Positions 28,002-36,075 of a DNA stretch of 64,000 nucleotides are shown piece after piece (position 1 is the stretch's first letter; every line of letters begins with the position of its first letter). This DNA comes from Chitinophagaceae bacterium (lineage in GTDB: Bacteria > Bacteroidota > Bacteroidia > Chitinophagales > Chitinophagaceae): assembly GCA_003168265.1 (NCBI GenBank), contig PMSV01000024.1, positions 480,156 through 544,155 on the forward strand, given 5' to 3'. Made by a program: the position numbers and the translations under genes. The notes beneath the pieces were generated by a model. The model ran no database searches. It saw only the letters and a list, made by a program, of their open reading frames with translations, and was not told the origin of the DNA.

Positions 28002-28037
28002 AAAAAAACCAGGCAACACCCAACGGGTATTACCTGG
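28002..28037 (-). terminator. Attenuator-like terminator in the acyl-CoA dehydrogenase leader
   Basis: On the minus strand CCAGGTAATACCC (28037-28025) pairs with GGGTGTTGCCTGG (28021-28009) as a 13-bp stem with two G-T pairs and a 3-base loop, directly followed by seven T residues. It ends 20 bases before the ATG, leaving no room for another promoter, so it may act as a leader attenuator. Confidence 0.7.
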
Positions 28038-28090
28038 TATTATTGGCAAACAATCCTTAGTTCGATTCTCCATCACTGAGAATGATAATA

Positions 28091-28118
28091 CAAATGTAAA
28101 GCTATTTTTTCATACAAA
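28091..28118 (-). promoter_or_regulatory. Promoter of the acyl-CoA dehydrogenase gene
   Basis: On the minus strand TTTG (28118-28115), a 16-base spacer and TACATTTG (28098-28091) match the Bacteroidota consensus. The -33 element lies inside the palindromic operator. The leader would be about 100 bases. Confidence 0.55.
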
Positions 28119-28140
28119 CTAACGACTGTTAGTTTGTATG
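28111..28140. promoter_or_regulatory. Palindromic operator, TetR-like, over the -33 element
   Basis: CATACAAACTAAC (28111-28123), a 4-base centre and its exact complement (28128-28140) form a perfect 13-bp-arm palindrome. It has no T run. The length and symmetry fit a dimeric repressor of the TetR type; the regulator gene is not in this window. Confidence 0.65.
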
Positions 28141-28177
28141 AAACTGCTCCTGCTGGCCCCTTCGGATCCTTTGACCA

Positions 28178-28207
28178 ATAAAAAACGGATGCCCGGAGGC
28201 ATCCGTT
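28178..28207 (-). terminator. Terminator of the outer-membrane barrel gene
   Basis: Perfect 10-bp stem AACGGATGCC (28184-28193) with its complement (28198-28207) and a 4-base loop. On the minus strand it runs into TTTTTT, 84 bases after the barrel gene's stop codon. Confidence 0.85.
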
Positions 28208-28290
28208 CTGAAAATATCCTCCCGAGGTCCGCACATTTAATTCATGCCAGGGCGTTCAAATAACGCCTCATCTTCGGGTGGCCATATCTA

Positions 28291-28989
28291 TTAATAAGGA
28301 GGATAAGGAGCATAATACCGGCGGTACATCGGCCTTGCAGGACGACGCTCAAACATTTCCGGCAATAATTTTCCAAGCCCTATAACCACTCCTGCATTCA
28401 AACTGAATTGCAGTATGCCTCCATAAGGGGCGACCGTCGTGTTATTGTTGTTTCCTACATAGAATCCTTCACCAGAGCCATCCACAGGTGCAAGCAACTG
28501 CGCCTTAAAACGAAGCCCGAACCAGGGATTGATATAAACATTGGTCCCTATCTCCGCTCCAAAAGTGAATTTCGTATCATTTGATACACCGTAGCTTCCC
28601 GGGCTGAATATCGAAGCGCCTAAGAGACCGCCTACAAAAGGCCGAACTGGAGAACCCGGAATATTAAAGGTTCCAACAGGCCCGAACAGGATATTATCGA
28701 TCCTGAGATTTCCGCTGGTAATAGCCGTCTGTTCAGGGCCATAATTGTAGGCCCCCGAAGTCGTTCCCATGTGATTGTATTCCAGTTCAAATCCAACGCG
28801 GCGGTTCACATTGAACATGACGGAGCCTCCGAAATTCAGGCTTCCATTGATCTTTCCATAAGTGTTGTAATCATTCACCCTGTCATCGAATGTATAACCG
28901 ATGTTGGGCATGAACTCAATATAGGCCTGTGCGAATCCGGCCGAACTGATTGAGGTAAGAACGATCAAACTAAGCATCCATTTTTTCAT
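28291..28989 (-). CDS. Outer membrane beta-barrel protein
   Basis: A 232-residue protein with an N-terminal signal peptide (LSLIVLTSISSAGFAQA). Alternating aromatic and hydrophobic strands follow (RVGFELEYNHMG, NPWFGLRFKAQLLAP, GGILQFSLNAGVVIGLGK). The C-terminus is Arg/Pro/Tyr-rich (ARPMYRRYYAPYPPY) rather than ending in the usual aromatic strand. The size and strand pattern fit a small OmpA-like or OmpW-like eight-stranded barrel. Function is unknown. A clear terminator follows, so it is monocistronic. Confidence 0.75.
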   Translation of the reverse strand: MKKWMLSLIVLTSISSAGFAQAYIEFMPNIGYTFDDRVNDYNTYGKINGSLNFGGSVMFNVNRRVGFELEYNHMGTTSGAYNYGPEQTAITSGNLRIDNILFGPVGTFNIPGSPVRPFVGGLLGASIFSPGSYGVSNDTKFTFGAEIGTNVYINPWFGLRFKAQLLAPVDGSGEGFYVGNNNNTTVAPYGGILQFSLNAGVVIGLGKLLPEMFERRPARPMYRRYYAPYPPY

Positions 28990-29115
28990 ATTATATCTGT
29001 TTTAGTAGTATGACTCTGCCGTATTTAAGACATAAAAAAATACAAATGGTTTGTTGCCCAAATGTTAAAGCAGGGCCCAATAATTCGTAGTTTGACTGAT
29101 CATTCGGACAAATGT

Positions 29116-29892
29116 TTAAATATCAAATTGGAGTCCATCAAAGGCTAATTCCATATTATCTGGAAGTGAAGAATTTACAGATGCATGAAAACCTAATTGG
29201 TGGGAAATATGGGTAAAATAAGCCCTGGGTACTTTCAATTCCATAGCTAATTCAACAGCTTCTAAAAGGGTAAAATGGGAGATATGTTTTTCGTTTCTGA
29301 GTGCGTTCAGGACGAGGATATCGCTGCCGCGGATCTTATCCTTCTCTAATTCATCGATCCGGTTCGCATCAGTGATATAAGTAAACTTACCAAAGCGAAA
29401 GCCCAAAACTGGCATCTTCAGATGCCATACAACAATGGGCTGAATGGGAATATCTCCAACGGTAAAGGGATCCGTAGAAATTACATTCAGTCTGATCTCG
29501 GGCACACCGGGATAACGGGTGTCAGCAAAAGCATAGGGGAATTCCCGGATAATCACTTCCTGTGTCATCTCGTTTGCATAAACCTGCATAGGTTTTCCTG
29601 AAAAATAATTGAAGGCCCTTACATCATCCAGACCGGCGATATGATCCTTATGTGGATGGGTAAAAACGATCCCGTCCAGTTTCTTCACATCTTCCCGAAG
29701 CATCTGGTACCTGAAATCCGGTGTCGAATCCACTACGATCCTCGTATTCGCGGATTCGACCATGATGCTGGATCTTAGTCGCTTATCCTTTAGGTCCCGG
29801 GAGCGGCAAATGGCGCAATCGCAGGCAATCATCGGTACTCCGCTGCTGGTGCCGGTTCCAAGAAAGGTGATTTTTAATGGAGGGTAACTCAC
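29116..29892 (-). CDS. MBL-fold metallohydrolase (PhnP-like)
   Basis: A 258-residue metallo-beta-lactamase-fold enzyme. Near the N-terminus are the strand ITFLGTGTSSGVP and a cysteine cluster (CDCAICRS) typical of PhnP-like members. The metal motif is THPHKDHIAGLDD (HxHxDH), and later metal ligands appear in WHLKMPVLG and THISHQLG. It likely hydrolyses a cyclic nucleotide-type phosphodiester, but the substrate is not known. The start codon is GTG 29892, just downstream of a TACTTTTG element. Confidence 0.85.
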   Translation of the reverse strand: MSYPPLKITFLGTGTSSGVPMIACDCAICRSRDLKDKRLRSSIMVESANTRIVVDSTPDFRYQMLREDVKKLDGIVFTHPHKDHIAGLDDVRAFNYFSGKPMQVYANEMTQEVIIREFPYAFADTRYPGVPEIRLNVISTDPFTVGDIPIQPIVVWHLKMPVLGFRFGKFTYITDANRIDELEKDKIRGSDILVLNALRNEKHISHFTLLEAVELAMELKVPRAYFTHISHQLGFHASVNSSLPDNMELAFDGLQFDI

Positions 29893-29897
29893 TTGGG

Positions 29898-29905
29898 CAA
29901 AAGTA
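29898..29905 (-). promoter_or_regulatory. -7 element abutting the MBL hydrolase start
   Basis: TACTTTTG on the minus strand lies 5 bases before the GTG start, implying a leaderless or very short leader mRNA if it is used. No -33 TTG is seen at the expected distance. Confidence 0.4.
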
Positions 29906-29925
29906 AAACATTGGAAGAAGAAAGT

Positions 29926-30207
29926 TCAGAGCGCCATGTTTCCTTCTTCATATTTAGCAATCACTTCTTCGTAAGTTTTTCTGGATTCCAGGCTCAGCAG
30001 GTCAGGTAAAATGATCAATTGTGGGATGATATCGATCAATGTATTGATTCGCCCTTCCATTTGATGAAACTTATTCAGAACAACGACTTTTTTTTCCTCT
30101 AAAATGCAATAGCCGCTCTGAAAATTGCCCCTTTCGTAACGGACAATGTATTGTGTTTCATCCAGTATCCTTTCAATTTTTTCCAATGTGGCCTGGGTGT
30201 ACTTCAT
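29926..30207 (-). CDS. Small conserved-looking hypothetical protein
   Basis: A 93-residue protein, mixed alpha/beta by eye: an N-terminal helix (TQATLEKIERILDE), strands TQYIVRYERG and GYCILEEKKVVVLNKF, then a C-terminal helical part (LESRKTYEEVIAKYEEGN). There is no signal peptide, cysteine or known motif. The well-defined codon pattern and separate start support a real gene. It lies between porX and the MBL gene on the same strand. Function is unknown. A TAGTTTTG element lies at 30257-30264, 49 bases upstream. Confidence 0.7.
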   Translation of the reverse strand: MKYTQATLEKIERILDETQYIVRYERGNFQSGYCILEEKKVVVLNKFHQMEGRINTLIDIIPQLIILPDLLSLESRKTYEEVIAKYEEGNMAL

Positions 30208-30317
30208 AATAAACTTTCACTGAATTTAATTCGGATTCCAATAAATGGATAGAAAGCAAAACTAACGGGAAGAAGCAATATCTTCACCCTTAATTTTCCA
30301 CAGCATCCCAGAAGTTT

Positions 30318-31880
30318 TTATGTATTTTTTCCGGTCATCTGGATTACCGGTATGATCAGTTCTTCCAGGCTCACCCCTCCATGCTGAAAAGTGTTCCGGT
30401 AATAGTTCGCATAATAATTGTAATTGTTCGGATAGCAGAGAAACCCATCCTCCCGGGCGAAAATGAAAGAAGAATTCACAGTGGGAACAGGCAGGCCAGC
30501 CTCCCTGGGATCGCGGAAAGCCAGCACTTCCTTGGCCTCGTAATTCAGATTGCGTCCGTGTTTATAGCGGAGATTGGCCGTGGTCTGTTTGTCGCCTATC
30601 ACTTTATAGGGAGTTTTAACACGAACGCTGCCGTGATCTGTAGCGAGAACCAGGTTAACCTTTTTGTCCGAGATCTTTTTCAGGGCCTGGTACAATGGGG
30701 AATGCATGAACCAACTGGCCGTGATGCTTCGATAACTGATCTCATCGCTTGCCAGTTCCTTCAGCACTTCCATTTCCGTTCGGGCATGGGAGAGCATATC
30801 CACGAAATTATACACGATGATATTCAGATCATTGTTCATCAGGTTATGAATATTGTTCACCAGGTCCTGTCCTGCCTGGTGGTTCAGCACCTTCGTATAG
30901 GAGTATTTGAGGTTTTCCTTTTTCAGCCTTTTTAGTTGGGCACGGAAGAATTCCTCCTCAAAAAGATTCTTTCCGCCTTCCTCATCATCGTTTTTCCATT
31001 GCTGTTTGTATTGTTTTTCGATTTCCACCGGTAGCAGTCCGGCAAATATCGCATTGCGGCTATATTGGGTTGCCGTCGGCAGTATGCTATAAAAACTATC
31101 CTCTTCCAGTATCCGGAAACTTTCAGAAAAAGCCGGTTGAATGGCCTTCCACTGATCAAAACGGAGGTTGTCGATCAGGATGAAAAAAGTCGGCACCCCT
31201 TTTTCCATGAAAGGAAAAACCTTCGATGCAAACAAGGTATGCGACATTACCGGGGCGGGCCCCTTTCCTCCATTCACCCAGGAAGAATAGTTCTTGGAGA
31301 TGAACTTAAAAAATTCCGTATTGGCCTCCTGCTTCTGGCTCTGAAAGACCTCGCGCATTTCCGGGCTGTCGCTTTTCTCCATCTCCAGTTCCCAATAAAT
31401 CAGTCTCTTGTAAATCTCCATCCACTCATTGTAATCCGGGTTGCTGTTCAGTGCCATGAATAGATTGCGGAATTGCTGCTGGTAGGCCGTTGTAGTTCTT
31501 TCCGCGACCAGCCTCTTATTGTCGATGATCTTCTTCAGGCTAAGCAGGACCTGGTTCGGGTTGACGGGTTTTATCAGGTAATCCGTGATCTGGCTCCCGA
31601 TGGCTTCGTTCATCAGGTTCTCCGTCTCGTTCTTTGTGATCAACACTACCGGGATCTGCTGATTCATTTCTTTGATCTTGGCCAGGGTCTCCAGGCCCGT
31701 AATACCTGGCATGGTCTCGTCGATCAATACCACATCCACCAGGTTATCTTTTACAAAATCGATGGCGTCGAATCCGTTGGTTTTCGAATTGACTTCGTAG
31801 CCCTTATTTTCCAGGAACAGGATCTGGGATTGAAGGCTTTCAATTTCATCGTCCACCCATAATATTTTTCCAAGAGACAT
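30318..31880 (-). CDS. porX: T9SS response regulator PorX (PglZ domain)
   Basis: Response regulator controlling type IX secretion genes. From ATG 31880 it has 520 residues, close to known PorX. The N-terminal receiver domain has WVDDE and the phospho-acceptor Asp54 in VVLIDETMPG, with Lys in LIKPVNPNQVL. The C-terminal half is a PglZ (alkaline-phosphatase-like) domain with ILIDNLRFDQW, YNFVDMLSHAR, LATDHGSVRV and the final HGGVSLEELIIPV. The sensor partner PorY is not in this window. A seven-residue longer start exists, but MSLGKILWVDDE is the natural receiver N-terminus. Confidence 0.93.
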   Translation of the reverse strand: MSLGKILWVDDEIESLQSQILFLENKGYEVNSKTNGFDAIDFVKDNLVDVVLIDETMPGITGLETLAKIKEMNQQIPVVLITKNETENLMNEAIGSQITDYLIKPVNPNQVLLSLKKIIDNKRLVAERTTTAYQQQFRNLFMALNSNPDYNEWMEIYKRLIYWELEMEKSDSPEMREVFQSQKQEANTEFFKFISKNYSSWVNGGKGPAPVMSHTLFASKVFPFMEKGVPTFFILIDNLRFDQWKAIQPAFSESFRILEEDSFYSILPTATQYSRNAIFAGLLPVEIEKQYKQQWKNDDEEGGKNLFEEEFFRAQLKRLKKENLKYSYTKVLNHQAGQDLVNNIHNLMNNDLNIIVYNFVDMLSHARTEMEVLKELASDEISYRSITASWFMHSPLYQALKKISDKKVNLVLATDHGSVRVKTPYKVIGDKQTTANLRYKHGRNLNYEAKEVLAFRDPREAGLPVPTVNSSFIFAREDGFLCYPNNYNYYANYYRNTFQHGGVSLEELIIPVIQMTGKNT

Positions 31881-31988
31881 GAGAATAGATTTTAAGTTCA
31901 ATATTCGCTGTAAGAGTCAATAAATTTCAGCCAGGGATGCACATCTTTGGCCGGGTTCTATAAAATTACTTTATCTGACCACCAATCC

Positions 31989-31996
31989 TAAATTTG
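31989..31996 (+). promoter_or_regulatory. Candidate -7 element for the HD hydrolase gene
   Basis: TAAATTTG lies 37 bases before the start of the HD phosphohydrolase gene. No clear -33 partner was identified. Confidence 0.4.
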
Positions 31997-32033
31997 CAGA
32001 TTGTTTTGAATCGATTTAACAAATAAATAGAAG

Positions 32034-33254
32034 ATGCCACGCAGCGAAACGAGGAAAATCATCAACGACCCGGTCTACGGTTTTATCACGCTGGACCACC
32101 CATTGCTTTTGCAAATCATCGCCCATCCTTATTACCAGCGTTTGCGCCGCATTCACCAGATGGCATTTGCCAGCATGGTCTATCCGGGAGCTGTGCATAC
32201 GAGGCTGCTACACTCCCTTGGCGCTTATCACCTCATGTGCAATGCCCTGAATGAACTCAAGGGAAAATCGGTTGAAATCACCGCGGAGGAAGAGCTCTCT
32301 GTTAAAATAGCCATCCTGTTGCACGATATAGGACATGGCCCCTTCTCTCATGCCCTTGAATACAGGCTTGTCAAAGAAGTGGGGCATGAATCGATCTCCC
32401 TGCTCATCATGCAAAAGCTGAATAAGGAATTCGGCGGCCTGTTGGAAATCGCGATCCGGATCTTTACCAATAAATATCCCAAACAATTCCTGCACCAGCT
32501 CGTTTCGGGGCAATTGGACGTGGATCGCATGGATTATTTGACCAGAGACAGTTTTTTCACTGGGGTATCAGAAGGAGTGATCGGCTATGACCGCATCATA
32601 AAAATGCTTACCGTACACCATGGACAACTCATGGTAGAAGAAAAAGCCATCTATTCCATTGAGAAATTCCTGGTCTCCAGGAGATTGATGTACTGGCAGG
32701 TCTATTTGCATAAAACGGTGCTGAGCGCTGAAAAAATGCTGGTGAGAATAATTGAACGGGCCAGGGAACTGATCGCAAAAGGAGCGGATCTACATTCCGG
32801 TTCCGGGCCCTTTGATTTTTTTCTGAAACATCCGCCCGGCCGCGATGAAATAGAAAAACATCTGGATAAATTCTGTTTGCTCGATGATTATGACCTGACC
32901 AGCGCGATAAAAAATTGGGTATTCCATCCAGATCCGGTCCTGTCCAATCTCTGCCGCTTCGTTACTTGCAGGCAATTGCTAAAAGTGAGAATGCAGGCAA
33001 CTCCTTTTGCAGAAGGGCTCGTAAAAGAATATAAAGATCGTGTTGCTGAACAACTGGGCCTTGGTGATCATGAAACAAATTATTTTGTTTTTACAGGGGA
33101 AGCCATGAATACAACCTACAATCCATCTGACGAACGCATACAGATCTTGTTCAGGGACGGACATGTTAAAGACATTTCAGAAGTCGATAATGCCCTAATT
33201 CATCAAACTTTAGCGGCCCCCGTGAAAAATTTTTATATTTGTTATATGAGATGA
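32034..33254 (+). CDS. HD-domain phosphohydrolase
   Basis: A 406-residue HD-superfamily protein resembling dGTPase-like hydrolases of the YwfO type. The N-terminus reads INDPVYGFITLDHPLL. Metal ligands lie in HTRLLHSLGAYHL (first His), ILLHDIGHGPFSHALE (HD) and SGQLDVDRMDYLTRDSFFTG (later Asp). A nucleotide or phosphate-ester substrate is likely, but the exact one is unknown. It is divergent from porX and followed 63 bases later by lpxD. Confidence 0.88.
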   Translation: MPRSETRKIINDPVYGFITLDHPLLLQIIAHPYYQRLRRIHQMAFASMVYPGAVHTRLLHSLGAYHLMCNALNELKGKSVEITAEEELSVKIAILLHDIGHGPFSHALEYRLVKEVGHESISLLIMQKLNKEFGGLLEIAIRIFTNKYPKQFLHQLVSGQLDVDRMDYLTRDSFFTGVSEGVIGYDRIIKMLTVHHGQLMVEEKAIYSIEKFLVSRRLMYWQVYLHKTVLSAEKMLVRIIERARELIAKGADLHSGSGPFDFFLKHPPGRDEIEKHLDKFCLLDDYDLTSAIKNWVFHPDPVLSNLCRFVTCRQLLKVRMQATPFAEGLVKEYKDRVAEQLGLGDHETNYFVFTGEAMNTTYNPSDERIQILFRDGHVKDISEVDNALIHQTLAAPVKNFYICYMR

Positions 33255-33317
33255 CTGCTGAATCCTGCAATCAATGCTTGTCAGCGTATATCATAAATCC
33301 AATCAATTAAAAAACAT

Positions 33318-34364
33318 ATGCAATTCCCCGCTGCGCAGATCGCGCTGTTAATTGACGGAAAAGTGGAGGGCGATCCCAAGGTCACGGTCAATTCATTTGG
33401 GAAAATCGAAGAGGCCCAGAAAGGGCAACTGGCATTTCTGGCCAATCCAAAATACGAAGAGTATCTCTATACCACCCAAGCATCCGTTATTATCATCAAC
33501 GAGACCCTCGAATTAAAACAGCCTGTTTCGGCAGCCCTTATCCGGGTTCCAGATGCCTATACGGCCTTTGCCACCCTCCTCACCAAATACCAGGAAATCG
33601 TAAACCAACAGCTTGTAGGGGTACAGGAGCCCGCATACATATCCGAATCTGCCCGGCTCGGAGAAAATATATTTGTTGGCGTCTTTGCCTATATAGGAGA
33701 TAATGTCTCAGTAGGAAACCTTACCAAGATCCATCCTCAGGTATATCTTGGCACCAATGTTCGGATTGGAGAACACTGCACAATCCATCCGGGTGTGAAA
33801 ATCTACCATGACTGTGTTCTTGGCAATCATGTTACCGTTCATGCAGGAACCGTTATTGGCAGTGATGGATTTGGATTTGCACCTCAGGAAGACGGAAGCT
33901 TCAAGAAAGTGCCCCAGATCGGCAATGTAGTTGTGGAAGACTATGTTGAAATAGGAGCCAATGCCTGCATCGACCGGGCCACTATCGGATCCACCATCAT
34001 CCATGCAGGAGCCAAACTCGACAACCTCATACAAATCGCTCACAATGTGGAAGTCGGGAACAATACCGTCATCGCCGCCCAGGCCGGGGTAAGTGGAAGC
34101 ACTAAGATTGGAAATAATGTCATGATCGGCGGACAGGCAGGGATCGTAGGACATATCCAAATAGCAGATGGAAGCCGTATCAACGGTCAAAGCGGGGTCT
34201 CTAAATCCATCAAGACTCCAGGAACCTCCGTCACCGGTTCACCTGCCTTCGAATACACCAATGCACTCAGAAGCCAGGCCCTAAGCCGCAAGCTCCCGGA
34301 ACTTGAAAAAAGATTAATGGAACTCGAAATCCTGGTCAAACAATTCCAGACCGAAAAAGTATAG
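33318..34364 (+). CDS. lpxD: UDP-3-O-acylglucosamine N-acyltransferase LpxD
   Basis: Adds the N-linked acyl chain in lipid A synthesis. The 348-residue length is normal. The N-terminal uridine-binding domain (about residues 1-100) contains [19 protein letters not shown] left-handed beta helix of hexapeptide repeats follows, with the active-site His in [13 protein letters not shown]. The C-terminal helix ends in [15 protein letters not shown]. Its last 29 bases overlap the 3' end of the convergent recQ. lpxC and fabZ are not adjacent here. Confidence 0.95.
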   Translation: MQFPAAQIALLIDGKVEGDPKVTVNSFGKIEEAQKGQLAFLANPKYEEYLYTTQASVIIINETLELKQPVSAALIRVPDAYTAFATLLTKYQEIVNQQLVGVQEPAYISESARLGENIFVGVFAYIGDNVSVGNLTKIHPQVYLGTNVRIGEHCTIHPGVKIYHDCVLGNHVTVHAGTVIGSDGFGFAPQEDGSFKKVPQIGNVVVEDYVEIGANACIDRATIGSTIIHAGAKLDNLIQIAHNVEVGNNTVIAAQAGVSGSTKIGNNVMIGGQAGIVGHIQIADGSRINGQSGVSKSIKTPGTSVTGSPAFEYTNALRSQALSRKLPELEKRLMELEILVKQFQTEKV

Positions 34365-36075
34365 ACTTCTTCTCTTTTATGCAATTATCGCAGATACCGC
34401 ATTTTTTTGGATCGTCCTGTCCGAAATACCTTGCAATAAACCGGCTTCGGCATTCTTCTTTTGATTCTGCATAGGCGGCCATTCGGCCGATCCTTACGGC
34501 AAACGCGGATTTTCTTTTCAGATATTCCGCTTCATTAATATGAAAATCCTCTCCCCTTATCCTGTCCTCCACCAAATACACTTGAGCATCCTGGCGCGAA
34601 GGCTGAAAGCGTATGATTTTATTCCTCTCCATAACCTGGAGGCCCTCCATGACCAGGGATAAATCCTTTTTTAAACGGTAAGCGATCGATTTTTCGCGGA
34701 TAGGAACGGGACGATCGAATATGCCTGGATAATTTCTAAGCAGGAACTGGCTGAGTTGCTCCAGTTCCGGATGCTGTTTTTCAAAATCCATCAAACTGTT
34801 GCGATCAGTCCGGAACCCCACTTCGGCAGACAAAAAAACATGGTCATAATAACAAAGCACTCCCTCCTGTTCCATATTCTGCATTGCAGGTTGGATCAGC
34901 AAAGGGTTCAACTTGAATTTCCGGATAAAATCCTCCCGGTCAAATGCAAAATATTGGCCTCCTCCGGATGAAGATGGAATTTGCAGGTAATTCATGATGG
35001 CCTGGTACACTTTCCTGATATCCTCACTGGGTGGAAACTGGATTTCGGCTCTTGTTTTAAGTCTTTCAATCTCTCCTTCCTGAAATAATAAGACCCCATA
35101 GCTTTTAATCCCATCCCGCCCGCCCCTCCCTGCTTCCTGGTAATAATTCTCCATGCTATCGGGAATATCCGCATGAATGACTTTTCTTACATCCGGCTTA
35201 TCTATCCCCATTCCAAAAGCATTGGTGCAAACCATTACGGGGATTTGGCCGTTTTGCCATGCCTGCTGCCGCCGGGTCCTTTCTTCCCTGTTTAGCCCCG
35301 CATGGTAAAAATCCGATTGAAATCCTTCCCTGGTCAGAAAGGCGGAAATTTCTTCGCATTTTTTCCTGCTCCGGCAATAGACCAGGCCGCTTCCGGGAAC
35401 ATTTGCAACTGTCTCCCTTATCTTTTCTTTTTTATCCGGAACACAAAAAACGCTGTAGGAAAGATTCGGCCTCTCAAAGGACTGACGGAAGATCTGCAGT
35501 TGCCTGAATTCCAGTTTCCGGCAAATATCTTCCCCTACTTCCGGTGTAGCCGATGCGCTTAACGCAAGAACCGGAACAACCTCTAATTCCTGTCGCAGTT
35601 CGGCAATTCTCAGGTAGCTGGGCCTGAAATCATAGCCCCATTGTGAAATGCAATGGGCTTCATCTACTGCGATCAGGTTGATGTCAAGCGCCGGCAACCA
35701 CTCTTTGAATTGGGCAGTTTGAAGCCTTTCCGGAGAAACATAAAGGAATTTGCAATTGCTTTCAGAAGCCACCCGGTAGATTTGTTCGGCCTCATAACGT
35801 GGAATGCCTGCATCAACGGTCATTGCCGTGATTCCCTTTTTTCTTAACTGGTCTACCTGGTCTTTGATCAGGGCAATCAGTGGGCTGATGACAAGGCAAA
35901 GGCCTTCCTTCGCAAGCGCGGGCACCTGGTAACAAATGGATTTTCCTCCTCCGGTGGGCAGTATGGCCAAAACATCCTTACCCTTCAGTACTGCTTCAAT
36001 AATCTCTTCCTGCATTGGCCGGAATTCCTCATGCCGGAAATATTGCTTCAGGATTTCTTTGGGGGAAAGCTTCAT
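34336..36075 (-). CDS. recQ: RecQ-family ATP-dependent DNA helicase
   Basis: 3'-5' DNA helicase for recombination and fork repair. The 579-residue protein has Walker [15 protein letters not shown], the DEAH motif in [19 protein letters not shown], motif IV-VI features ([27 protein letters not shown]), and a zinc-binding RQC part ending CRSRF...KKCGICDNC. It lacks an HRDC domain and is shorter than E. coli RecQ. Its ATG overlaps the stop codon of the P-type ATPase by one base (TAATG), so translation may be coupled. The pairing with a metal pump is odd. Confidence 0.92.
   Translation of the reverse strand: MKLSPKEILKQYFRHEEFRPMQEEIIEAVLKGKDVLAILPTGGGKSICYQVPALAKEGLCLVISPLIALIKDQVDQLRKKGITAMTVDAGIPRYEAEQIYRVASESNCKFLYVSPERLQTAQFKEWLPALDINLIAVDEAHCISQWGYDFRPSYLRIAELRQELEVVPVLALSASATPEVGEDICRKLEFRQLQIFRQSFERPNLSYSVFCVPDKKEKIRETVANVPGSGLVYCRSRKKCEEISAFLTREGFQSDFYHAGLNREERTRRQQAWQNGQIPVMVCTNAFGMGIDKPDVRKVIHADIPDSMENYYQEAGRGGRDGIKSYGVLLFQEGEIERLKTRAEIQFPPSEDIRKVYQAIMNYLQIPSSSGGGQYFAFDREDFIRKFKLNPLLIQPAMQNMEQEGVLCYYDHVFLSAEVGFRTDRNSLMDFEKQHPELEQLSQFLLRNYPGIFDRPVPIREKSIAYRLKKDLSLVMEGLQVMERNKIIRFQPSRQDAQVYLVEDRIRGEDFHINEAEYLKRKSAFAVRIGRMAAYAESKEECRSRFIARYFGQDDPKKCGICDNCIKEKKSILFRSGIV

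Noticed and set aside
27982..28023. 14-codon upstream extension of the acyl-CoA dehydrogenase from TTG 28023
   Set aside because: The start would lie in the loop of the terminator hairpin, and the extra residues match no family sequence.
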